DNA of 64,000 bases from the NCBI RefSeq assembly GCF_000497575.1, contig NZ_APJI01000005.1:149076-213075 (forward strand). The letters run 5' to 3'. The notes beneath the pieces were generated by a model. The model was not told the origin of the DNA. It ran no database searches and saw only the letters and a list, made by a program, of their open reading frames with translations. This DNA is from Afipia sp. OHSU_II-C1. GTDB taxonomy: Bacteria > Pseudomonadota > Alphaproteobacteria > Rhizobiales > Xanthobacteraceae. A program made the translations under genes and the position numbers. Positions 1 to 8,579 of this stretch are shown piece after piece. The first letter of the stretch is position 1; each line of letters opens with the position of its first letter.

Positions 1-486
1 GAGGACGACCGGGGGTTTCTGTTTGAAAGCTTCAACAGCCAGCATTTTGCGAAATTGTTCGGGGCCGGAATATCGTTCGTTCAGGATAATCAGTCGTCGT
101 CACGGCAGGGTGTTGTGCGCGGATTGCATTATCAGATAGCGCCGAAGGCCCAGGGCAAGCTCGTGCGGGTCGTGCAGGGGGAGATTTTCGACGTGGCCGT
201 CGATATGCGGAAGGATTCCCCCTCTTTCGGACAATGGGTTGGGGATGTCCTGAGCGCCGCAAACCGGAAGCAGATATGGATCCCCGAGGGTTTTGCGCAC
301 GGATTCCAGGTCCTGAGCGCGACAGCCGATGTGCTTTACAAGATCACCAACTACTGGTCTCCCGACTGCGAACGAAGCGTCAGATGGGACGACCCTGTTC
401 TCAACGTGAACTGGCCCGCGGCCATCACTGCTGTTTCGGAAAGAGACCGGACGGCGCGCAGCTTCGCTGACGCTGACTATTTTTAG
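1..486 (+). CDS. rfbC: dTDP-4-dehydrorhamnose 3,5-epimerase, 5' end cut off by the window
   Basis: The reading frame is open from base 1, so the true start lies upstream; about 161 codons are present. RmlC/RfbC epimerises C3 and C5 of dTDP-4-keto-6-deoxyglucose in dTDP-L-rhamnose synthesis. Visible signatures are VVRGLHYQ with the family's catalytic His at about residue 43 of the visible part, KLVRVVQGEIFDVAVD, the PEGFAHGF segment and YKITNYWSP, which holds the conserved Tyr. The C-terminus looks complete. The stop overlaps the convergent glycosyltransferase by four bases. It is probably the last gene of an rml operon to the left, supplying L-rhamnose to the polysaccharide made by the locus. 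Confidence 0.93.
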   Translation, partial: EDDRGFLFESFNSQHFAKLFGAGISFVQDNQSSSRQGVVRGLHYQIAPKAQGKLVRVVQGEIFDVAVDMRKDSPSFGQWVGDVLSAANRKQIWIPEGFAHGFQVLSATADVLYKITNYWSPDCERSVRWDDPVLNVNWPAAITAVSERDRTARSFADADYF

Positions 487-1697
487 GCCGGAGAGGAAAT
501 GAGGCCGTCGAAAACGGCCAGTACCTTGTCTTTTCCAGCATCGTGAGAGAACTGCCGGATGAATGCGTCCTGTCCATTCGACGAGAGCTTTTGCCATAGA
601 ACCGGATCGCTGCAGGCAGCAATAATCTGGTCGGCCATATCATTTGGAGAGTCGGCGATGAGGATGGTTTCGTTGTGTACGAGCTGCATTCCCTCCGCCG
701 CAATCGTGGTTGCAACCACAGGAACGCCATAGCTCAGACTCGTCACGATCTTCCCCTTGATCCCGCCTCCGAAGCGGAGCGGGGCGATGCTCAACCGGCA
801 TTCCGCAAACAGCGGCTGGAGATCCTCGACATAGCCACGCACATCGATATTGTCGCCAGCCAGATCCGATATCTCGCCGGGGATTTTTGAGCCGACGATC
901 ACGAAGCGCTCCTTGAAACCTTTCGCGAGCAGGTGTGGCCAGACTTCGCGCACGAACCAAAGTACGGCATCAGCATTCGGGGTGTGCCCGAAGCCTCCAA
1001 TAAAAAGGATGTCTTTTCGATCATTGAAACCACTGGACGGACGGAGCGTCGATTGCTGTTTGCCGCTCCGCCGCTTCGTCCATTTATCCTTGATCCATTC
1101 CATGATGTTGTTTGCCGCTGGCGCAGCGGGAATCTCGCGAAGGATCGGAATTTGATGGAGGGGAGCGTCTGGCAAGAGCGATTTTAGCAAGTCTTTCTCG
1201 TAGGTGCTCACAACGATCGTGGCGTCTGCCCGCTGGATGAGGCTGAGTTCGGTGGTGCGCATTTCGTCGGCCGAACGGATCTGGGAAGGATCGCCGCTCA
1301 ACGCGGCTTCGCGCTGCATTCGTAAGAAATGCAGATCGACGGGATGGAACACGATTCGGGTTTTTGGCGCGGTCTTGCGGGCGAGGTCGAACAGATGCAT
1401 CGCGACATGGGCGCGATAAAACAGGATGATGTCGTGACGGGGACCAAGAGTCTCGATGACGTTGAAGATCGACGGCCACTTGCGGGACGAAAGCGTATCA
1501 ATTCCAAGCCGGCGGAGCGCTTTTGTATAGCGTCCGGCTTTCCGGAGATCGAATGGAGCGAAGGTGACCTTGTACCCCGATCGGGCCAGAATCTGGAGAT
1601 AGGAGAAGGTGCTCGCCGATCCGCTGTCCTGATCGGGCGTTGGTGTTGAATGATCGACGATCAGAATTCTTCCGCGCACGTTGCTAAAGCCGGTCAA
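483..1697 (-). CDS. Glycosyltransferase, GT4-like (Glyco_trans_1_4 type)
   Basis: A 404-residue cytoplasmic protein with a GT-B fold. The C-terminal half carries IGGFGHTPNADAVLWF, IVGSKIPGEI, and the nucleotide-sugar-binding stretch APLRFGGGIKGKIVTSLSYG followed by GVPVVATTIAAEG, typical of family 4 glycosyltransferases. The N-terminus (RILIVDHSTPTPDQDSGSAS) resembles proteins in O-antigen clusters that add hexoses to a growing chain. Its start overlaps the end of the upstream dehydrogenase gene by 14 bases, so the two are probably co-transcribed leftwards. Donor and acceptor cannot be told from sequence. Confidence 0.82.
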   Translation of the reverse strand: MTGFSNVRGRILIVDHSTPTPDQDSGSASTFSYLQILARSGYKVTFAPFDLRKAGRYTKALRRLGIDTLSSRKWPSIFNVIETLGPRHDIILFYRAHVAMHLFDLARKTAPKTRIVFHPVDLHFLRMQREAALSGDPSQIRSADEMRTTELSLIQRADATIVVSTYEKDLLKSLLPDAPLHQIPILREIPAAPAANNIMEWIKDKWTKRRSGKQQSTLRPSSGFNDRKDILFIGGFGHTPNADAVLWFVREVWPHLLAKGFKERFVIVGSKIPGEISDLAGDNIDVRGYVEDLQPLFAECRLSIAPLRFGGGIKGKIVTSLSYGVPVVATTIAAEGMQLVHNETILIADSPNDMADQIIAACSDPVLWQKLSSNGQDAFIRQFSHDAGKDKVLAVFDGLISSPA

Positions 1698-2937
1698 TAT
1701 TGAACAGCGGAATGGAGCTGTTCAGCACCTTGATTGCGTCGGGTTGATTTTTTCCGATCACCGCGAGATCCCATGTATCGTCCGAGTGAATTTTCTGGAC
1801 GGCGATCTTCGCCAGCCAGGGCGCAAGCCGGGACTTTCCGTCTCCTGTTGCAACAAGATCTGAATCATAGACAGCCAGATCGTATCCGTCAGTCAGTAAC
1901 TGTTGAGCGAGGTCAGCCAGCGGACTTTGCCGGATATCGTCTGTATTGGCCTTGAAACTCAAGCCAACAAGCAGAATGCGCGAGCGGGGCGGCGGGGCGC
2001 GTCTCTTGATCTCGGCGATCAGGAAGTCAGTGTGAGCTTGATTGCTCGCAACAATATGATCGATAACAGGCGCGCTAATTCCCGACACCTTCATATGGTG
2101 AGCAAGCGCCTGAATGTCCTTCGACAGGCAGGGGCCGCCGAATGCGCCGCCGGGCCGCAGATACGCGGCTGAAAGATTCAGCTTTGTGTCCATGCAGAAA
2201 AGCTGGAACAGCTCCGATGGGCTGATGCCGGAGCTGGCGGCGAGGCGGCCCACTTCATTGGCGAAGCAGACCTTCAAGGCATGAAAACTGTTGTCGGCGA
2301 ATTTAATCAGTTCCGCGGTCTCAAGAGACGTTGCGACGATGGGAGCATCAATGCCCGCGTACAACTCCTTGAGCTTGTCGGCAGTTCCGGGGCTCTGTTC
2401 GCCGATGACAATTCTCGCCGGCGCGAAATAATCCGCCAGAGCGCACCCCTCGCGCATGAATTCGGGATGGTAGGCAACGTGGTAACGCCGGCCCGGTGGC
2501 TCGCCGATAGCTGCAAGGAGCGCAGGCATGAGCGTCGTCGTCATTGTGCCCGGCAGCATTGTGCTTCGGAACACCAGCAAAATTGGCTGTAAATCTGGCG
2601 CCCTCAGCCGAATGGCTTCACCCAGGGTCTGGGACGCGGTGCGCAGGTCCGCAAGATCCAGACTGCCGTCGGGCAATCCGCCGGTGCCGACACAGATGAA
2701 GGCAACGTCGGCTTCTGCGATATCGTTCAAACCTGCTGCTATGGACAGCCGGCCTTCTGCGTGGCCCACGGCAATAATCTCACCAATGTCCGGCTCCCGA
2801 AATGGGGCGAGGCCGCGCCCGAGAACATCGCAGACGGCGGCATTGTTATCCACTCCAATCACGGTGTGGCCTTCCCGTAAAAGGGCCGCCGCAGTCACAA
2901 CGCCGACATGCCCAAGACCGCAAACCACAATACGCAT
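1684..2937 (-). CDS. Nucleotide-sugar 6-dehydrogenase (GDP-mannose/UDP-glucose dehydrogenase family)
   Basis: A 417-residue enzyme that would oxidise C6 of a nucleotide sugar to a uronic acid with two NAD+. The Rossmann motif CGLGHVG is at residues 6-12, followed by VIGVD. The middle domain has ELIKFADNSFHALK (Lys212). The catalytic thiol is Cys270 in GGAFGGPCLSKD, which resembles AlgD-type GDP-mannose dehydrogenases more than Ugd. The C-terminal UDPG_MGDP domain has LLVGLSFKANTDDIRQSP. GDP-mannose is the more likely substrate because gmd and a paralogue lie in the same locus, but UDP-glucose cannot be excluded. First gene of a leftward pair with the glycosyltransferase. Confidence 0.88.
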   Translation of the reverse strand: MRIVVCGLGHVGVVTAAALLREGHTVIGVDNNAAVCDVLGRGLAPFREPDIGEIIAVGHAEGRLSIAAGLNDIAEADVAFICVGTGGLPDGSLDLADLRTASQTLGEAIRLRAPDLQPILLVFRSTMLPGTMTTTLMPALLAAIGEPPGRRYHVAYHPEFMREGCALADYFAPARIVIGEQSPGTADKLKELYAGIDAPIVATSLETAELIKFADNSFHALKVCFANEVGRLAASSGISPSELFQLFCMDTKLNLSAAYLRPGGAFGGPCLSKDIQALAHHMKVSGISAPVIDHIVASNQAHTDFLIAEIKRRAPPPRSRILLVGLSFKANTDDIRQSPLADLAQQLLTDGYDLAVYDSDLVATGDGKSRLAPWLAKIAVQKIHSDDTWDLAVIGKNQPDAIKVLNSSIPLFNIDRL

Positions 2938-3079
2938 CAGTTGCCTTCGTACGAATTATTCATTGGGAATCTTTTCAAGTGCCGACGATGTTGTCGGGTC
3001 GGGAAAATTGTGTTCGTATTTTTTAGTGATTTGAGCTCTGCCCAATAAGCGTTCTCCTGATCGGATCAGCGCCGCGCAG

Positions 3080-3344
3080 ATGCAGATTGACTATTAAATC
3101 GAAGCCGATTGGCTTCTTTGGAGCACCTGCAATTATCGCTGCGAATATTGCTTTTCTCACCGGAAATTCATGGCGATAAATTGAGAACATTCGTCACCGT
3201 ACAGGAGCGGCAGCAGGCTTCGATTCAACAGGATATCGGTGGCTTCTCCATATGACGGGTGGCGAGCCCGGTATCTATCCACAGTTCGTAGAGCTTTGCG
3301 AGGCCCTGACCGAGCGTCATTTTTACTTCGGTCAATTGCGATGA
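3080..3344 (+). pseudogene. Decayed radical-SAM protein, N-terminal fragment with stops and frameshifts
   Basis: No intact gene lies between 2938 and 3459, but two conserved radical-SAM blocks survive in different frames. In the frame of ATG 3080, codons 3098-3181 read IEADWLLWSTCNYRCEYCFS, including the CxxxCxxC iron-sulphur/SAM motif (Cys codons at 3128, 3140 and 3149). This frame has a TAA at 3095 and a TGA at 3182. In another frame, codons 3231-3341 read GYRWLLHMTGGEPGIYPQFV and then ELCEALTERH, with the GGEP motif; a stop follows at 3342. The order and spacing match the start of a radical-SAM barrel. The C-terminal two thirds are missing. It was probably once a sugar- or peptide-modifying gene of the locus. 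Sequencing error is unlikely, because at least one in-frame stop, one frameshift and a truncation are needed. Confidence 0.72.
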
Positions 3345-3459
3345 GGATTTTTCCGGACGCGCAACCCTCGCGCACCGGCAGTTATTTGAAGCCGGGCGCT
3401 CGTTCTTTGCTCTGAGGGCGGATTTCAGCCGGCTTGCGGTTCGGAGGGCGACGGGATCG

Positions 3460-4539
3460 CTATCGCAACTTGCCCCGCGCGGCGACGGGAAGAATACCCA
3501 CGATCTCGTCGCCCCGAACCATCACGACCTCATCCGCCATATTGACCACCACACAGACGTGATTCGGGACAATGCGAACGACGTCGCCCACAGCCGGACG
3601 CGTATTGCTCTTTGTCAGGTCGAGAAAGCCGTGCTCCTCCGCGAAGCGGGCGATCCTGGCTTCCGGGTGCTCCAGGATCAGGCCATAGCCATCGAGGCCG
3701 CCTGTGTCGGCGGTCAGGGTTTTCGAACCAGCATCGAAAATGCCGCGATCCGGCCCTGCGCGGCTGACAACGGTGGAATAGACGTGCAGGGCACAGTCGT
3801 CCCACGTGGCAACGCCTGCCGCGACCTGCATGCGGTCATTGTAGATGTACGTTCCCGGCCGGTGCTCGGTGGCGCCCCTTAACTGCCCGACGTTCTTGAG
3901 ATTAGGTGATCCGCCGGTCGACACAATGGCCGGATCGAGGCCCAGTTGGCGCAGGCCGCTCAGGGCTTCGTCGTAGAATCGCTGCGCCTCGCTCCAACCT
4001 GTCTCGGTTGGATACATCAGGAGGCCCGCAAACGACACACCCGGGGTATTCTGGATCTGGTCAGCGAGAACGATGGCTTCTGCCGGTGTCTCGACACCGG
4101 CGCGCTTGCGGCCGGTGTCGCACTCGATCACGACTGGCAGGGCGCGTCCCGCGGCCGCCGCAGCAGCCGGTAAACCGGCGATGACGACCGGGTTGTCTGC
4201 CGCGACGGTGACACTGGTCTTCGCCAGGAGGGCGCCAAGGCGCGCCATCTTTTCATCGCCGATCAGGTTGTAGCTGATGAGGATGTCGTCGATCCCGCCC
4301 TCGGCCATCACTTCGGCTTCGCCTAGCTTCTGGCAGGTAATGCCTTTTGCGCCGGCCTTGATCTGAAGGTGGGCGAGCATTGGACTTTTATGAGTCTTGA
4401 TGTGCGGCCTGTTAGCGACGCCTGCATCGTCGCAGATTTTCTGAATACGCGCGATGTTGCGCTCCACGCGATCCATATCGATGACAAGTGCTGGCGTTCC
4501 GTATTCGCGGGCGATTTTTGCGGCAAGCGGGCTGGTCAA
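3460..4539 (-). CDS. D-threonine aldolase/D-serine dehydratase-like PLP enzyme (DSD1 family)
   Basis: A 359-residue PLP enzyme with an alanine-racemase-type N-terminal barrel and a C-terminal D-ser_dehydrat domain. RPHIKTHKSP near residue 45 contains the Schiff-base lysine. LISYNLIGDEK, IECDTGRKRAGVETP and STGGSPN are barrel signatures. The metal-binding His-x-Cys of the family is in VPNHVCVVVN near residue 325. Known relatives cleave D-threonine to glycine and acetaldehyde or dehydrate D-serine. It stands alone between the radical-SAM remnant and a small exported protein and has no obvious partner, so its metabolic role is unclear. Confidence 0.85.
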   Translation of the reverse strand: MTSPLAAKIAREYGTPALVIDMDRVERNIARIQKICDDAGVANRPHIKTHKSPMLAHLQIKAGAKGITCQKLGEAEVMAEGGIDDILISYNLIGDEKMARLGALLAKTSVTVAADNPVVIAGLPAAAAAAGRALPVVIECDTGRKRAGVETPAEAIVLADQIQNTPGVSFAGLLMYPTETGWSEAQRFYDEALSGLRQLGLDPAIVSTGGSPNLKNVGQLRGATEHRPGTYIYNDRMQVAAGVATWDDCALHVYSTVVSRAGPDRGIFDAGSKTLTADTGGLDGYGLILEHPEARIARFAEEHGFLDLTKSNTRPAVGDVVRIVPNHVCVVVNMADEVVMVRGDEIVGILPVAARGKLR

Positions 4540-4786
4540 CGGGCTTTCCTTCCTGGCGGTGCGTGAAATCCGGTGGTCTCATCGAAATCACGCTGATTTC
4601 AACTTTGCCCGTATAAGAGGCCGTTTCACAAGAGATTGATCCGGTCAGGAAACCTTGCTTGTCCAAATTCACCCTTATTCCGGTCCGATGATATGGAACC
4701 GTTGTTGCTCCTGCGAAGTTAGGCAGGCGTTCCGGATTTTCGCTCCCGTTCACTTCCGGGACGGATCTGTCCAAATGTGAGGTGCA

Positions 4787-5284
4787 ATGTTTTTGTTTGA
4801 ATCAATCAGCCGGCGACTGGCCGTGGCCGCTGTTTTGGGACTGTCATTTGTCTCCGTGGAAACGATGGCGCAATCGGCGCAACCATTCGCCGGCATGTCC
4901 GGTGTGTGGTCGGGGAAGGGCTCCATATCCCTCGAAGGCGGGGCGAAGGAGGCTATCCGATGCCGGGCGACCTATGCCGTGAGAAGCGACGGCAATGCCC
5001 TCCAGCAGACGCTGCGTTGTGCCAGCGACAGCTACAAGATCGAACTCACCAGCAATGTCGTGTCCGATGGCGGCAGGCTGACCGGCACCTGGAGTGAATC
5101 AACCCGCAATGTCAGCGGTGACGTCCAGGGCACGACGTCCGGCGGGCGATTTCAGGTCGTGGTGAGCGCGGGCACGTTTTCGGCAGACCTCGTGCTGACC
5201 ACCCGCGGAAACTCCCAATCGGTTGTCATCCGTTCGGCGGGCGGGGAATTCAAGGGCGCCAACATCACGCTCACACGTACCTAA
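4787..5284 (+). CDS. Exported protein of unknown function
   Basis: 165 residues. Residues 1-28 form a signal peptide (basic SRRLA, then VAAVLGLSFVSVE, cleavage near ETMAQS). The mature part is rich in Gly, Ser and Thr and predicted beta strands (GVWSGKGSISLEGG, LTGTWSESTRNVSG, GGRFQVVV), with two Cys residues that could form a disulphide. This pattern suggests a small periplasmic beta-barrel domain. I do not recognise a named family. It converges with the methyltransferase gene downstream, 30 bp away. No regulatory site was seen in the 247 bp upstream. Confidence 0.75.
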   Translation: MFLFESISRRLAVAAVLGLSFVSVETMAQSAQPFAGMSGVWSGKGSISLEGGAKEAIRCRATYAVRSDGNALQQTLRCASDSYKIELTSNVVSDGGRLTGTWSESTRNVSGDVQGTTSGGRFQVVVSAGTFSADLVLTTRGNSQSVVIRSAGGEFKGANITLTRT

Positions 5285-5314
5285 GCGGGCGTGTTGGCAT
5301 AGGCGAAGGTGGCG

Positions 5315-5920
5315 TCAGAACCAGATCGGCCTGCCTCTGAAGAAGACGTGGCGTTTGACTAATGCCGCCATTCGAATATCGCCCGTCGCCGGAAATCGAT
5401 CTGCATTCGGCAGGATGGTCGCAGACTTCGATTTGTCGATGATCGAATTGCACCCATAGATGTTGGTGTCGATCTTTTCGCAGTCGGGTGCTTCCGAATA
5501 ATAGTCGTCGAAGACGACGACCTTTGAGTGCTTCACGGCATTGTAGTCGAGCGCAATGGTCTGGACGCGGTGGTCGCCATCGATAAAGACGAATTCTGCG
5601 CGGACGTCGTGGGAGTGGAGTGTTTCAGCGGTCGTTCCCTGAAGGAGCCGGTATTGAAAACCGGGGTATTGTGAATTGATTTCGTCGAAGCGCGCGGCAA
5701 CGCGTTCTTTTGCGAATGCTCCCTTCCCATTGAATACTTGCTTGTGAAATTCGGCATCCTTGGTGTCAAACACGTCATAACCCGTATAGGCAACAACGGG
5801 GTTATGGCGAAGCGCTTCTCTGCACAGCAGCACGCCCCGATCACCCTGATTTGTTCCGATCTCTACAATTGAGCGGGGCTTGTAGAGGGCAACGAGACTT
5901 AGAAGCTGGTCGTAGCGCAT
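5315..5920 (-). CDS. Class I SAM-dependent methyltransferase-like protein
   Basis: 201 residues. Motif I is SIVEIGTNQGDRGVLL at about residues 16-31, followed by YTGYDVFD, and the acidic post-motif is AEFVFIDGDHRVQTIALDY, typical of Methyltransf_24-like proteins in polysaccharide clusters. VVVFDDYY follows. It may methylate a sugar hydroxyl, for example to cap an O-antigen chain, but the acceptor is not known. It is transcribed leftwards, probably with the O-antigen-ligase-like gene that starts at 7267; the gap is 60 bp. Confidence 0.72.
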   Translation of the reverse strand: MRYDQLLSLVALYKPRSIVEIGTNQGDRGVLLCREALRHNPVVAYTGYDVFDTKDAEFHKQVFNGKGAFAKERVAARFDEINSQYPGFQYRLLQGTTAETLHSHDVRAEFVFIDGDHRVQTIALDYNAVKHSKVVVFDDYYSEAPDCEKIDTNIYGCNSIIDKSKSATILPNADRFPATGDIRMAALVKRHVFFRGRPIWF

Positions 5921-5980
5921 TGTAACTTACTTCTTCAGCATTCGAGTTCTGTGTCCGGGATAGGAAAGATGGCTGGCAAT

Positions 5981-7267
5981 CTACTGATGCTTCATATCCG
6001 GTCTCGGCGGCAGGATCATACCCGCGGCGATGCCCACAGCCAGTACATAGAGCCAACCCTGATAAAAATCGGTGAGATGCGAGTTGAACACTGAACTCAG
6101 CACATTTTGCACGACTGCGGTGAGACCGGTCCATGCGATGGCGCCGCTGCCGCGAAATGTCAGCAGATGCAGGATCCACATGGCGTAAAGCGCGATGGCT
6201 CCCAGAAGGCCCCACTGAATCGCAAACAGAAGTGTTTGATTGTGCGGGTTGCCAATTGCAGGCGCGCCGGCCTGCTTTGGAGCATCGCGGGTCAGCAGGA
6301 CTTTGGCTGATCCTGTCCCGTGACCGATTATCGGTGCGGTTTTGAAGAGTTCGATTGACTTGCTCCACAACTCCAACCGCTGTCCAACTGATGTCGTTCC
6401 TTGTTCCTTCTGAGCAACGCGATACTCGCTGAATGCGGCAGATACCTTGTGCTGGAGGTTTGGAGAGATCGACCAAAGTCCGGCGATGGCAACGAGCAGA
6501 GCAGGGCATGCGATCCAGAAGTGGCTTGGCTTCAGGTAGCGATATGCAAACAGGACAGCGAGGATGGGAGAATAGACCAGCGCGGTTCGCGATACGTTGA
6601 CAAAGGCAAGATTGGTCAAGAGTGCGATAGCGATGATTGCTGCCAAAGCGGCGATCACCCGCTGTCCGCGGCGAAACGATTCAATTGCAATGGCGGCGAG
6701 TGCGAATGCGCAAAATGCGAAGCCTTGGCTCTGGTCGATGTAATTCTTGACCGGAACGCCAGGCTGGTCCGACTTGTAGTGAATAGACAGTCCCGGCCAG
6801 TACAGCGCTATCCACGAGTACAGCATGAGAACGGTGCACGATGCGACAAAGGCGTAGAAGACATATCTGCCGCGATCGGACTGGCTGAAGCAGTAGATCA
6901 GTATCGGTATGCCCAGGAGTTTCGCCATGGGGGTCAGCCCGCGAAACCTGTCGGGCCAGGAAAGATCATCTGCCCAAAAGACGCCAAGCACCGCAATAAG
7001 GCACAGAGCCAGCGCGGCCGCGCTCGCGGGGTGCTTCAGGGACTGAAGGAATGCCGCCGGTCTTACCGTGCTGAGAAAACCCAGCAGAAAGATCAGCCCA
7101 CAGATCGACGCGAGAGATGTTGACCAGGGCAATCCGGCGGCCGCAATAATTGCGAAATTTTCCGTACCTTTCCGCCGAGCAGCCTGTGCGGCTGGCCGAT
7201 TGGGTCCGATCCAAATGAAGAAGCCGTTCCAGACATCGGCCAATTCTCGCTTTATTGCGGCGTACAT
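5981..7267 (-). CDS. O-antigen ligase/polymerase-family membrane protein
   Basis: 428 residues with about ten to twelve hydrophobic segments (for example SICGLIFLLGFLSTV, ALALCLIAVLGVFWADD, VIAALAAIIAIALLTNLAF, HFWIACPALLVAIAGLW). The Wzy_C region is seen in SVGQRLELWSKSIELFKTAP, IIGHGTGSA and the PHNQTLLFAIQWG loop; an Arg/His-bearing periplasmic loop of this form is typical of WaaL/Wzy enzymes. WaaL moves polymer from undecaprenyl diphosphate to lipid A-core, whereas Wzy polymerises repeats. Since the locus also has Wzm/Wzt, which needs no Wzy, the ligase reading is favoured. This is an inference. Confidence 0.8.
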   Translation of the reverse strand: MYAAIKRELADVWNGFFIWIGPNRPAAQAARRKGTENFAIIAAAGLPWSTSLASICGLIFLLGFLSTVRPAAFLQSLKHPASAAALALCLIAVLGVFWADDLSWPDRFRGLTPMAKLLGIPILIYCFSQSDRGRYVFYAFVASCTVLMLYSWIALYWPGLSIHYKSDQPGVPVKNYIDQSQGFAFCAFALAAIAIESFRRGQRVIAALAAIIAIALLTNLAFVNVSRTALVYSPILAVLFAYRYLKPSHFWIACPALLVAIAGLWSISPNLQHKVSAAFSEYRVAQKEQGTTSVGQRLELWSKSIELFKTAPIIGHGTGSAKVLLTRDAPKQAGAPAIGNPHNQTLLFAIQWGLLGAIALYAMWILHLLTFRGSGAIAWTGLTAVVQNVLSSVFNSHLTDFYQGWLYVLAVGIAAGMILPPRPDMKHQ

Positions 7268-7386
7268 TACCCCTCGACGGCGCTGTTTTTTGGTGCGGAC
7301 GGCGGAAAATATGCGATATAGCTCAAGATGATAACCCCATCAGGCGGCAGCTGCCGCTTTCGAATCGGACTGTACCCGGAAGTTGG

Positions 7387-8541
7387 ATGAGCGCAATCGA
7401 CGGCTATATCGTGCGAACGACGTTGCTGGCGTTCCTGTTGATTCTCGTCTCCCTGACGGGCGTCATCTGGATCACCCAGGCGTTGCGCGGCATCGATTTG
7501 ATGACCGGGCAGGGCCAGTCGATACTGGTCTTTCTCGGCGTGACAGGCTTGGCTATTCCGCTCCTGGCGATGATCATCGCGCCCATCGCCCTGCTGATTG
7601 CGGTGATGCATACGCTCAACAGGCTCGCGACCGACTCGGAAATCATCGTGATGAACGCAGCCGGTCTTTCGCCCGGAAGGCTGCTGCGGCCGTTCCTGTA
7701 CGCGACGTGTGTGGTCAGTCTGCTGGTCGCCTTTCTGTCGATTTATTTTGCGCCGGAATGCTTGCGAGCCTTGCGGCGATGGCAGACCGAGATCGGCGCC
7801 GACGTCCTCACCAATATTCTGCGGCCTGGTGAATTTCAGAGGCTCGGCCCGCTGACGATCCGCATTCAGGGGCGGCAGCCGGGAGGACTTCTGGTCGGGA
7901 TTTTCATCGACGACCAGCGCAATCCGGCAGAACGCATCGATATTCTTGCGGACCGGGGCACGGTTCAGAAGAACGAGCGAGGCTCCTTCCTGATCCTTCA
8001 GGACGGCAACCTGCAACGATTTGAGACAGGCAAGAAGGATCCGGCGCTCGTTGCGTTCAACAGCTATGCCTTCGACCTGTCGCAGTTTTCCAATGTCGTT
8101 CAGAACGTGACTTATGGTCCGCGCGAGAGGTCGATCGGAGACCTGATATCGCCACCGCCTGACGATCCGATCTTCAAGCGGGTCCCCGGCGAATTCCGGG
8201 CCGAACTGCATGACCGGATTTTCGCGCCAATCTATCCGTTTGTCTTCATCCTGATGGCGTTCGCCATCCTTGGCGCCCCGCGCACCACGCGGCAAAATCG
8301 CAACTTCGCCATAGCAGTTCTTGTGGTCGGAATTCTGGTGCTGCGTATCGCGGGGTTCGGGCTCTCGACGGTGTCCACATCGAAGCCGCTCGCTATTCCA
8401 GCTCAGTACCTCTTGCTGGCAATCGTCAGTGCGGGAAGTCTCTGGATGATTTTGCGGGGCGTGATCATTGATGCGCCGGCAAACCTGCTGGGTGTGGTTA
8501 ACAATCTTTTCAACCGGGTCGCGGCATTGCGGACGAGATGA
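7387..8541 (+). CDS. LptF/LptG-family LPS-export permease, solitary copy
   Basis: 384 residues from ATG 7387; the frame is open further upstream but that part does not look coding. It has the LptF/LptG (YjgP/YjgQ) layout: two N-terminal TM helices (TLLAFLLILVSLTGVIWITQ, then VTGLAIPLLAMIIAPIALLIAV), LNRLATDSEIIVMNAAGLSP, a beta-jellyroll periplasmic domain at about 130-265 (GPLTIRIQGRQPGG, ILADRGTVQKNERG, LQDGNLQRF), then FAPIYPFVFILMAFAILGAP and three more TMs. These permeases pass LPS from LptB to LptC/LptA. lptF and lptG are normally adjacent; only one copy is here, inside a polysaccharide cluster. It may be the real lptF displaced or an extra paralogue. Confidence 0.85.
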   Translation: MSAIDGYIVRTTLLAFLLILVSLTGVIWITQALRGIDLMTGQGQSILVFLGVTGLAIPLLAMIIAPIALLIAVMHTLNRLATDSEIIVMNAAGLSPGRLLRPFLYATCVVSLLVAFLSIYFAPECLRALRRWQTEIGADVLTNILRPGEFQRLGPLTIRIQGRQPGGLLVGIFIDDQRNPAERIDILADRGTVQKNERGSFLILQDGNLQRFETGKKDPALVAFNSYAFDLSQFSNVVQNVTYGPRERSIGDLISPPPDDPIFKRVPGEFRAELHDRIFAPIYPFVFILMAFAILGAPRTTRQNRNFAIAVLVVGILVLRIAGFGLSTVSTSKPLAIPAQYLLLAIVSAGSLWMILRGVIIDAPANLLGVVNNLFNRVAALRTR

Positions 8542-8579
8542 CTCCGGCGCTTCGGCGGGCGATTGAACTTGGGTGAGGC

